Shown here: positions 34,701-44,064 of the stretch, one piece after another
Position numbering within the stretch: the stretch's first letter is position 1
Layout: every line of letters starts with the position of its first letter
Source: Phytophthora hibernalis
Taxonomy: Eukaryota > Oomycota > Peronosporomycetes > Peronosporales > Peronosporaceae
NCBI GenBank assembly: GCA_012656075.1
Contig: JAAKBF010000020.1
Span: 620,001-684,000, forward strand
Reading direction: 5' to 3'
DNA: 64,000 bases
Program-made: the position numbers and the translations under genes
Notes under the pieces: generated by a model
What the model was told of the DNA's origin: nothing
Database searches by the model: none
What the model saw: only the letters and a program-made list of their open reading frames with translations

Positions 34701-35651
34701 CTACAACGAGAGGATCTCGGAGATGCGCTGCAAGTACTCGGGTGGGATACCACAACATCCACCGACGATACTGGCACCGTCGTCGATCCAGCGCATGGCG
34801 AATTTGCTGTAAATTTCCATGTCCATCACGGGCTGCAGCGCACCAGTCACAAGCGACTCCTCCATGGCTCCAGCCTTGGATCCGGGGGAGATGTGGTCGC
34901 CGTAGCCTCCGATACGGATCTCGTGCTTCTTCAGCTGTTCCATCAGCTTGGGGTTCTCCTTAAGCTGCTTGATGGCCTTGGTGATATCTTCCGGCTGCGA
35001 GCAGTTGAACAGGATGCCGCAGAGCAAATTCTTCTTTTCACCTGGCAGTTCGGCACGACGCGTGCAGAACTCGACCAAGCTCTGTACGCTCTCGACGATC
35101 GCCTCGCCGCTACGCAGTTGGCCGGTACTGTTTAACGCGAACGCCACCATCATGGGCTTCTGCAGCGGCTGCACGCCTTCGAACGCCAATTTGGCCTCGG
35201 CAAGCGACGACATGGTCTCAGCTAGAAACACGTCCACGGACGGCATCAGAGCCTCTCCGATCAACAAGTAGGTGTCCAAGCCCTTTTGACGGTCGATGGT
35301 GCGGTCCGACCGGAAGCTGTGCATTAGCGGCGGCAGCGATCCGCAGATCTTGACGCGGTCCTGTCGATTGGCTCTCTCGCGCGCTTCAGCGGCCAGTTCA
35401 CCAGCCACGCCCGAGTACTCGCGGATCTCGTCCGGCGTGAAGCCCACACCGGGAGTCACGTAGTAATTGTTGGTCACGAGCATCGTGGCACCGGACTTGA
35501 TGAAATCCTCGTGGCCTTTCGACACCATGTGATGGTGTGCAGGCGACACCAACGCACTGGCCGACAACATGTTGCGGTCGTTCGGCAGACCATGACGGAA
35601 CAATTCGTGCATCATGCCACCCGCCAGAATATCAACTTTCTTAGACTCCAT
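34701..35651 (-). CDS. Homocysteine S-methyltransferase family protein, copy 2
   Basis: The single-exon frame is intact from ATG 35651 to TAG 34701, 316 residues. It starts directly at the barrel (KKVDILAGGMMHELFRHGL) and lacks the presequence-like extension of its neighbour, so it is probably cytosolic. Zinc-ligand motifs FNCSQPEDI and IVGGCCGIPPEY are complete. Other matches to copy 1 are NNYYVTPGVGF, FALNSTGQLRSGEA and GSLPPL. The G-G-T-G motif after the first strand is altered to AGGMMHEL, which could change donor or substrate use. The two genes are a tandem duplication with clear divergence. Confidence 0.92.
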   Translation of the reverse strand: MESKKVDILAGGMMHELFRHGLPNDRNMLSASALVSPAHHHMVSKGHEDFIKSGATMLVTNNYYVTPGVGFTPDEIREYSGVAGELAAEARERANRQDRVKICGSLPPLMHSFRSDRTIDRQKGLDTYLLIGEALMPSVDVFLAETMSSLAEAKLAFEGVQPLQKPMMVAFALNSTGQLRSGEAIVESVQSLVEFCTRRAELPGEKKNLLCGILFNCSQPEDITKAIKQLKENPKLMEQLKKHEIRIGGYGDHISPGSKAGAMEESLVTGALQPVMDMEIYSKFAMRWIDDGASIVGGCCGIPPEYLQRISEILSL

Positions 35652-35840
35652 TGCTACGACTTCTTCTTTGTCAGGATGATTCCCAAATGAACCAGAAGAC
35701 TACAACCGAGATGGCAGCCACTACATCTGCGACCTGGCACGTTGAAGTGGTTGTCGCACCGTTCTCATTGGCTGAAATTCGCGCGTATCTACTGTAGCTG
35801 ACGCACCAGTTCCATAAAGTCCAAGAAAAACAGAAGGGCG

Positions 35841-37271
35841 ATGGCGGACGAGATGACGGAGTTGACGTGGCTGGGCGTGGCCTGCGCGGCGGTGGGCGCC
35901 GTGGTGGTGCCTCTGCTGCTGCACCGCATCTTCTTCTTCAAGCAGGTGTCGCCCGAGAGTTCGGCGGGCTCCTGCTCGCTGGACGAGTACATGGCCAAGG
36001 TGCGTTTTGGTCCGAAATGAGTCTATTTGCTGTCAATTGACTGGGGAATTGTATGCCAGCATGGGATGACTGAACTCGAGGCTAAGTTCCAAGTGGCGGT
36101 GGACTTCATAGCGGCACGAGGCAACAACAAACTCACGAACGAGCAGGTGAGACGGGCAGTGAGGTGTTTGCAGATGATCTGCGACTACTGACAGGGGCCG
36201 GTGGCTGTAGAAATTGACGCTCTACGCGTTCTACAAGCAAGCCCATTTCGGCAGGTGCAGTGTGGAGAAACCCGCTGCGATTGACATGATGGGGTCGGCC
36301 AAGTGGTGCGTAGAGAGTGGGTGGCTGCTATTGGTGTGAGACTGAGTGGGGTTGGATGCTGTGTAGGAGAGCTGGAAGGCGCTGGGGACATGAACCAAGA
36401 TATGGCCAAACAGCAGTATGTGGACTGGGTGCAGGATCTGTTTGAGGACTTCGATGTACGCGGACCCAAGCGGTGGCGCTCGTCGTCGGGTTCGAAGGCG
36501 ACGAGTGAGCCTGTGTCGCTGGAGAACTCGGTTTCTATGGCTGGAGCGGTCAGCATGCCGAAGGTGGACATGTACGTGCTGCTGTTTCATAGTTGCAGGA
36601 TGGCCGGTGTGTGTGGTGTTGACTTGGGCTGATAAATGCAAGGTCGACGGAGGAGTGGAAGGTGAAGGATGATGTATTTCATTATGCGAGCACGGGAGAT
36701 CTGGACAGACTTGTGGCCGCGTTGGATCACGGAGAAGGCGTCAATATTCAGGTAAGAACACACATAAGGCGACACTGTCATTGCTGGTATTGTGAGTTTC
36801 ATACTCACGTTAACGTTACGTGGCAATGAATCGATAGGACCCTGAAGGCCGAACGATGCTGCACTGGGCTGTTGATCGAGATCAAACGACGATCGTGGAA
36901 GAGTTGCTGCGGCGAAAGGCGTCTCCAAACGTGCAGGTACGGAAGCGCACATTGACGGGCATTCTTGAAGGCATTTCTGCAGTGTTCTGACGAAGCAATT
37001 GCTGTATGTCGATGACTAGGATGCTGACGGCATGACTCCACTGCACTACGCGGCCAGTTGCGAGCATGAGGAAATGGCTCAGTTGCTGGTAGGAATGTTT
37101 ACTTGGCATGCACCACTGTAGAAGACTCACGCAAACGCTTGTTTGGCTCAGGTAAAACACGGTGCGCTGGTTGATATTGAGGACCTGGACGGTGACACGC
37201 CGCTTACGACGGCCTCCAGCCAAGCACTGCAGTCGATCATGGCTGACGGTACTACTGGCGACCCTCAATAG
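35841..37271 (+). CDS. ACBD6-like acyl-CoA-binding protein with ankyrin repeats and N-terminal membrane anchor
   Basis: About eight exons: 35841-35999, 36060-36146, 36211 to ~36305, ~36367-36571, 36643-36751, 36838-36936, 37020-37088, 37152-37271. An N-terminal span (WLGVACAAVGAVVVPLLL) is followed by the ACBP fold: EAKFQVAVDFIAARG, KLTLYAFYKQAHFG, and an SAKW...WKALGDM region with QQYVDWVQDLF. Ankyrin repeats follow (GRTMLHWAVDRDQ; GMTPLHYAASCEHEEMAQLL; GDTPLTTASS). Acyl-CoA-binding residues (YxxYKQA and the downstream Lys/Trp helix) are in place. The exon 3/4 junction is uncertain: G4 at 36384-36387 appears one base short, and a second base may be missing. Binding and trafficking of long-chain acyl-CoA at a membrane is the family role. 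Confidence 0.87.
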
Positions 37272-37802
37272 ATGGAGATACTGCCGCTCGAGCCACGAGA
37301 TTGCTAGGTGCAACCATAGAAAGCATTGTCCGAGTGGGTAAAGGTGGAAAAGAAGACGGCGTTAAGGCCCTCTGGACGGCATTTCTTCGGGTGTTACAAG
37401 GCATTCCTCTGGCCATTTGGGGCTTTCCTGTGCGATGCCAACTGCATGTGTGGCGTGCGAATCTTGCGATGGCTTCAATGTTTCTCGGAGATGAATCAGC
37501 GCCGAAATGATACGAGCGTGGCATCCGTACTTGTCTGGCAGGATGAATTTTGTGATGTGGAACAATCATCGGGATTACCCGCGAGGAAGCTGGGTTCTTC
37601 AAGAGCTTCTTGGCCGTGATCATGGCACGCCGCTGTCTTTGGTAGAAACGCAGTGAGCAGGAAATGATAACAACGGTAGCAGACGTCGTGTCGATCCAGC
37701 CCGTAGCTGGTTTTATTGGTGTTGGTATTCACATGCAAACAGGTCGAAACTCGTGAGCCAGTCCTAAGCTGCTGCTTTCTTCCTACGGCATCGCTCGCCT
37801 CC
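37272..37802. other. Region between convergent genes, no gene recognised
   Basis: This 531-bp stretch lies between the ACBD6-like stop and the stop of the next minus-strand gene. Short open frames exist (for example plus strand 37326-37619, with FFGCYKAFLWPFGAFLCD), but none has a clear start or matches a family I know. It could hold long 3' UTRs or a decayed gene. Confidence 0.4.
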
Positions 37803-38830
37803 CTAAATATACTGGTCGAAAGGAGCATCGTGGTCGTCAAGCTTCTCGGCGTACTTGATCAAATCCACGTGGTGCTTCACTGGTACGTTGCGTGGCGAGA
37901 TCATCGTGAGTTCCTCCATCGCTCGTGCGAACGATACCTCGCGCGCCTGCTTACAAGACTGCAGTGCAGATCGGCTCTTGACAATTCCGTCGTCCGTGGG
38001 CACTGGAGTCACGTTCAGCGCGCACAGCGTCGCTGGAGAATCTGCTGCCTCCGAGTACGCGAACTCGACGGTCTTCCCTACGGCGATCTCCTGACGCACT
38101 GCTGCCTGCTCCTCATTAAGGTCAAACGGGATGACCAACGGCATCTTGTGCTGCTTCGATCGGTTCACTGAGCCACTTCGCGTGGGCTTGCTGGACGTCT
38201 TGGAGTCCACGCACAAGTCGTGCGGGATGATGAATCCGTGCGATCCCTGAATGTCAATGACCGTGCCGCAGTGGAGCACGTCCAGCTTGTTGCTAAGGTC
38301 TGCGCTGCTGTGGTTGTCCACCGTCGTGTTAATAGCCGACTCCAAAGCTCCGATGCTGCTCTCACTCTCTCGTCGGTTAAGCTTCTCCTGCATCGTAGAG
38401 GGAAGGACACCTCCACCACAGCTGGAGAGGCGATATTGAGTGCCATGGAGGACTCTGCAGCCTCGGGAACCTGCTCCTGCTTCTTGGCCTTGACGGGGGA
38501 CAGGTGGGGCAGCGTCACCATGTCGGACTTGTCCATCTCCTTGTCCAGGAAGTCCTGGTACGACTGCGCCGTCTGCGGGAGCTTGAACTCTTGGACAGCA
38601 CTAGCGACGCTCATGGCGACCATCAACAGGCCGGCGCCCGTCATCCAGAGCTGGAAGCGGCCGAGGCTCGTGACGGCCAACGCCAGCAGCGCCAACAGCA
38701 GCAGCGCCAGGGCCACGGGCCTCAGCGCCGGGTGGGCGGAGACCTTGGAGGCCGCGTGGCTCGTCACGGTGCGCATGGCGTTCACGCCCGAGCGCAGGAT
38801 CTTGGCGGACGTTCGGCGAGACTTGGCCAT
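37803..38830 (-). CDS. Membrane protein with cold-shock-like (OB) domain
   Basis: The start is ATG 38830 (MAKSRRTSAKILRSG); upstream frame extension lacks an ATG. Two hydrophobic segments follow a basic N-terminus (VALALLLLALLALAVTSLG; GAGLLMVAMSVASAV). After a linker (FLDKEMDKSDMVTLPHLSP) comes CGTVIDIQGSHGFIIPHDL, then VIPFDLNEEQAAV, GKTVEFAYSEA and LCALNVTPV. This order matches a cold-shock domain: G-x-V, GFI, F-x-L, G-x-x-VEF and A-x-NV. One frame break at G3 38400-38402 (+ strand) is cured by one base. RNA or ssDNA binding tethered to a membrane is inferred only from the fold pattern. The RNP1-type aromatics are mostly missing, so nucleic-acid binding may be weak or lost. Confidence 0.65.
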
Positions 38831-38883
38831 CGTCGCTCGAGTTCGGATCTGTTCTGTGGGCTTGTGTGGCGGTGGGCCGTCAC

Positions 38884-38891
38884 TATTTATA
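38884..38891 (-). promoter_or_regulatory. TATA-box-like element
   Basis: The minus strand reads TATAAATA 54-61 bp upstream of the ATG at 38830. The match is perfect to a canonical TATA box, which is uncommon in oomycete promoters. Position and strand fit the cold-shock-like membrane protein gene. Confidence 0.45.
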
Positions 38892-38899
38892 CGGCACAA

Positions 38900-40197
38900 T
38901 CAACAAGAACACGTAAGGGATGGGCACGACCAAGGGGTGGCTAAAATAGCTCGCCAAATAAGACTGGGAGAGCTCACACACGGTTGCGGTTTGCTGTTTG
39001 GGTGGACTGGGTTGAGATGCCCAATTCAATTCTTCCTGCTCCGCTGCTTGACGCTCGCAAGGAAAACTCCGCAATACAAAAGGCGAGCGACCGCCACTGA
39101 GAGGGGGAGTGTACCAGTGTACCACTTCGCCCCGGCTCTCCCCATTATGCTCAGAATAGACCTGATCCTTTACTGTTTTGTTGCCTTTACTAAGGACTGC
39201 GAGAATGAATTTGTTGTGAGTTGAGCGGTAACGAGATAGGCAGTCTGAATGCGAAAGACCTGTGTGATTTAGTACCCTCTTGTAGACGATTTGTGACTGA
39301 AGCAATTCGGCCAGTGATTGAAGTACCATCTGGGACTTTTAGTTGCCGCCACCTCATGGCCCACAGCGCTCAATGCGCTGGCATGATTGCACCGCGACGA
39401 TAAGCAACGGGCAAAAATTGACTCGGTATCCGGATATGCGAAGCGCAGCGTTCGACTCGAACTTCGAGCTCGATGGTATCATCCTGATGATCTTTGCGGG
39501 CACCACATTTCGTCGATGACGAGAGCCCCGCCTGTCGTGCATGACGCCGCACTCCTTGATCTCGATGAACCTCGGCGCTGGCAAGCTCACCACACTGTAT
39601 CTTGTTCAAATCGTTGCCGCCATTACCCTGGCAGTGCTTCAGCGCTTCAAGCATGTGTGCTGGGTCTATTGTTGAGCACACTGTCCGTCCACCACCAGCT
39701 GGGCGTCGCCGCTCCTGTCGAAATAACTGGTGATGAACGAACACCCGGCAACACCGCAGTCAGGAGCGACTTCGAGATGCTGCGACGGCCGCTGGCAGCT
39801 TCCTTCCCAGTGACTAGGGCCCGTAAACCATGTCATCACCTCGGGGTGCCAGGTCTCACATCGTTCGATCGTCCCCCCATCACGCATAGTTGCCTTTTAT
39901 GCGAATACAGAGGTCGCTCGTCATTCTGGTGCTCGAGCAACTGGCACAAGCAGACGTCGGGTGACTCACAACCAGACCTTGCGCGTGGTGACTAAGATGA
40001 CGATTAAACTGCACTAGTCTCATGCATCTGACTGTACAGTAGCGGCTGCATCGCAACCTGAGTCCATGCGTTGCCATTTCGGTGAGCATGGTCTATTGAT
40101 GAAGTCCGATCTGCGTCTCAAGAGCCGCGTCGCTTCACGCGCATTGCGATCCAGAAGCGATTGATAGCAAGACGGTGGAGCGTACGACTGCGGCGCC
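38900..40197. other. 1.3-kb stretch without a confident gene
   Basis: It lies between two divergent genes. On the minus strand, ~39690-39530 encodes MLEALKHCQGNGGNDLNKIQ, then CGELASAE. After a possible one-base shift it continues FIEIKECGVMHDRRG. The spaced cysteines recall small CHCH-type mitochondrial proteins, but the spacing (C-x12-C, C-x13-C) is not standard and the frame is broken. Other short frames look like noise. The last ~100 bp should contain the WDR35 promoter. Confidence 0.35.
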
Positions 40198-43100
40198 ATG
40201 TTCATCTTCCTGAGCAAGAAGATCGCCATCCCCAACAATGTCAAGCTGCGGTGCGCGTCGTGGAACTCGGAGCAGGGCTGGATCGCGTGCGGCGGCCAGC
40301 ACGGCCTGCTCAAGGTGCTGCGGCTCGAGTCGGCCGCGCAGACGGATGGCAAAGGCCCGCGCGGCATCGCGGCCGCCAGCAACCTCACCATGAATCAGTC
40401 GCTCGAGGGCCACAACGGCGCCGTCGTGTGTGCCACGTGGAACGCCAACTTCAAGAAGCTCACCACGAGCGACGAGAACGGGCTCATCATCGTCTGGGTG
40501 CTGCATCGCGGAATGTGGTACGAAGAGATGATCAACAACCGCAACAAGAGCGTCGTGCGCGATATGAAGTGGACGACCGACGGACAGAAGATCTGCATCG
40601 CCTACGAGGACGGCGCTGTGATCGTGGGTTCGGTCGATGGTAACAGACTCTGGGGCAAGGAGATGAAGACGCAGCTCGCATTCGTCGAGTGGTCACCTGA
40701 CGGCAAGTCGCTGCTGTTCGTGACCAAGGACGGCGAAGTGGCTGTGCACGACGCCATGGGCAACAAAGTCAGCAATTTGACGCTGTACGCCGTGGAGTCA
40801 CGCGGCGGAGGAACGACTACAAGATCATTGGCGTGCATTGGTACGACGGCATTGAAGGTCACATCAGCCAGGAGGCACCCACGTTAGCCATCGCGTTCCG
40901 GGACGGCAAAGTGCAAATTACGCGTGGAAGGTTTGACGAAAACGCCGTGCTCATTGATACGGGCATGGAGTTAACACAGGTGAGGTGGAACAATGACGGT
41001 AGCGTGATTGCTTTGGCGGGCACGCAGGTCGACAACTCAGCGTCGAAAGGCGACTCACCGAAAGAGTTCAACGTGGTCCAGTTCTACGACCCCTTTGGTC
41101 GCCACCTGCGCTCGCTTCGTGTTCCAGGAAGTCGTATTGAAGCGCTGGCTTGGGAAGGAACGGGTCTTCGCATTTGCCTGGCCGTGGACTCACACATTTA
41201 CTTCGCCAACATCCGTCCGGCGTACAAGTGGGGATTTTACGCGAACACGCTAGTGTACACGTACAACCGCGCTGACCAAATTGAAAACTGCGTTGTGTTT
41301 TGGGACACAAAGTCTGACGAACGGTGTACCAAGTACATCCGTGGACTCCTTGCGATCAAGGCTGCAGGGGATAACTGCGTTCTAGTGACCAAGATTTACA
41401 ATGAAGACATGGGTACGGGTGAAGTCAATGGGCAGCTCGTTGATGATGACCAGGGCGTGTTCAAAGAGATCCAGTATCAACTGATCCTTTGTGACACGAT
41501 CGGCTCTCCTATAGAGTCCAAGATCATAGATTTCGAGCCGCTGTTCGTGGCCATGACATCGCGCCACATCGTTGCTGCTCTACGGATGCCATCTACGTCT
41601 GGCAGTACAAGAATTCGAGTGCCAAACTAACTGGCTTAGTATCTGGCAGCGGCTCGCAAAATCAAGAAGCGATGGATGTGAGCACCATCTCGCAGTTATT
41701 ACAGCGTGGAGGAGGCCGTGAGAAGGCATTTTACATCGATGAGACGCAAGGCAACGATGTAGAGCATTTTCGCTACGTTTCTCGTCAGTTGGAAGATCCG
41801 ATCTGCGCAATTTGTGCTTCGGACAGTTGGATTTTCGCGGCTCGAGCCAGCGGGTTGATTCACTGCTTCACTCTTCCCCACATTTCGTTGGAGATGAAGT
41901 ATATCGTGAACTGCCGTCCACAATCTCTGACGCTCAACTGCAACTCCACCTTGCTAAGTGTTATTGACATCAACGGCTTGTTGACAATCATGGAGGTCGG
42001 AGCCGCTGGAAGTCTAAACACTACCCAAGGAAAGATGCTCAACTTTGAGAAGAAGGATGCGTGGGATGTGGTCTGGGCCGAGGATAACCCGGAGTTATTC
42101 GTGATGATGGAGAAGGCTCGCATGTACGTGTATCGTGGTCTGGAGCCTGAGGAACCTGTTTCGTCCTCCGGGTATCTCTGCTACTATAAAGATCTACAGG
42201 TGAAAGCGGCATTACTAGATGAAATTCTTGCCAACCCTGAACAACCAGACAAGAACATGGTGATTGAGTTTCAGACGCGATCACTGCGGGATGCAAAGGC
42301 GCTGCTGGACAACGTCGGTCTGTCCGAAGCGTGCGAGTACATCCAGGACCACCCCACCCTCGGCTTTGGTCCCTTTTGGCAGAGGCTGCCTTGGACCAAC
42401 TGGACTTTGGAATGGCCGAGCGTGGTTTTGTAAAGTGTGGAGACTACAGCGGTATTCAGTACGTAAAGCGTTTGCAGCTTCTCAATGATCGTGTGAAACA
42501 AAAAGCCGAGGTTGCTGCTTACTTCCAGAATTTCGACGAAGCGGAAGCACTTTATCGCAAAATCGATCGTAAGGACTTGGCCATCGACCTGCGCCAGAGG
42601 CTCGGTGACTGGTTCAGAGTTGTGCAACTTGTTCAATCGGGCGGTGGCAATGATGACTTGCTGACACACGCGTGGAACATGATCGGCGAGTACTTTTCAG
42701 ATCGACACAAGTGGGAGAAGGCGATTAAGTACTATGCGCAGGCAAAAATACCAACGCGCTAGTGCATTGTTACTATGCCATGGGCGATTTCAACCAGCTA
42801 GAGTCTCTCGTGAATGATATCCCAGAGAGCTCTCCTTGTTAAAGGAAATGGCCGTCAAATTCACGCGAGCAGGGTTGTGCCAATCTGCTGTGGAAACCTA
42901 CGTACGAATGGGAGATGTGAAGTCTGCAATTGACTCCTGCGTTCTGTTGAACGAGTGGGAACGAGCTGTTGGACTGGCAGAGCAATACAACTTCCCGCAG
43001 ATCGAAAACGTCCTAACAAAGTATGCAAACCACCTTATGATGAACGGGAAGACACTCCAGGCGATTGAGTTATATCGTCGAGCAAACAAAAGTACCGAGG

Positions 43101-43854
43101 CAGCGAAGTTGCTTGCAAAACTTGCGAAGGAAGTTGGAAAATCCGTTGCGCGCCAAGAAGCTACACGTTTTAGCAGCGTTTGAGGTGGAGCGTATGCGAA
43201 AGAAAATGCTCGACGTGTCCAACATGACAACCATGAAAGGCACGACGGCAGCACAAGTGACAGCACAGACGTTGGAAAGTCTTGTGCAACACGATGCTGC
43301 TACAGGTGAGAATCGATCACTAGACAATCCTTGAGAGGTGCCGAAGCGTATCACCTCTATCTGCTCGCGCATCGTCAGCTCTACAGCGGCCGTATTGAGC
43401 GTGCGTTGCGTACCTGCCTTAAACTCTCGGCGTACGAGGATATTCTGGAAGAGCGCGAGATCTACTCGCTCATCGCGCTTAGCGCTTTTTACACGAAGCA
43501 CTACGAGCAATGCTCCAAGGCCTTCGTCAAGCTCGAGACGCTCCCAGGTCTCGACGACAACGAGCTGCAGTCGATGAGCGAACTTGCACTCAAGATTTTC
43601 ACCACCACGCGAACGGAGCAGCAGGACCCCACGATGCGCCCCAAGAGTGTCCGAACTGCCGCAGCTACGTCAAGGAATGGGATGCACGTTGCGAAAATTG
43701 CAGCCGACCATTCCCAACGTGTATGATGACAGGGATGTCGATCCAGACGCAGAGCACGAAGACGTGCAAAGCCTGTCGCCACGTGTGCATCGAAACCGAG
43801 ATCCGAGACCAGAAGAACTGCCCTCTGTGCCACACGCCATTTTCCTTCACGTAG
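40198..43854 (+). CDS. WDR35/IFT121-like intraflagellar transport complex A protein
   Basis: IFT121 is a peripheral IFT-A subunit needed for retrograde transport and membrane-protein entry in cilia; in an oomycete it would serve the zoospore flagella. The N-terminus MFIFLSKKIAIPNNVKL begins the first WD40 propeller (SLEGHNGAVVCATWN; SPDGKSLLFVT). A second propeller (YKWGFYANTLVYTYNR) and TPR-like helices follow (DFGMAERGFV; FDEAEALYRKI; NPWRGAEAYHLYLLA). It ends in a zinc-ribbon pair, CPNCRSY...CENC and CKAC...CPLCHTPF. Eight frame breaks are seen: 40812, 41579, 42352-42355, 42744-42748, 42834-42835, ~43139, 43325, 43627-43630. Seven are cured by one extra base in a run; 43139 needs one base fewer or two more. 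All domains are present in order, so I treat the gene as intact. Confidence 0.92.
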
Positions 43855-44064
43855 TCATTGACATCTGTGTAGTGATCTACGGTTGCCTCTTCCAGCTAGT
43901 GTGTAGGCTAGTAGACACTTATTCATGAACCGTGACTCCATTCCTGTTTTCGTGATGGTAGTTCTATTCGTACATATCCAAGCAAACCAGTGACTGTTTG
44001 CACCGCTGCCTTGAAACGACCCACCGCCTAATCTCCACTTAGAAGCACCAAGGACAGATCAACG

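Noticed and set aside
38220..39224. 334-residue plus-strand open frame
   Set aside because: It has no recognisable domain and overlaps the coherent minus-strand membrane/cold-shock-like gene.
39387..39995. 202-residue plus-strand open frame in the gap before WDR35
   Set aside because: Composition is not protein-like, it starts on a non-ATG or weak context, and no motif is visible.
40198..43854. WDR35 as a pseudogene
   Set aside because: All domains are present in order, and seven of eight breaks are cured by one base in a short run. That does not fit random decay.
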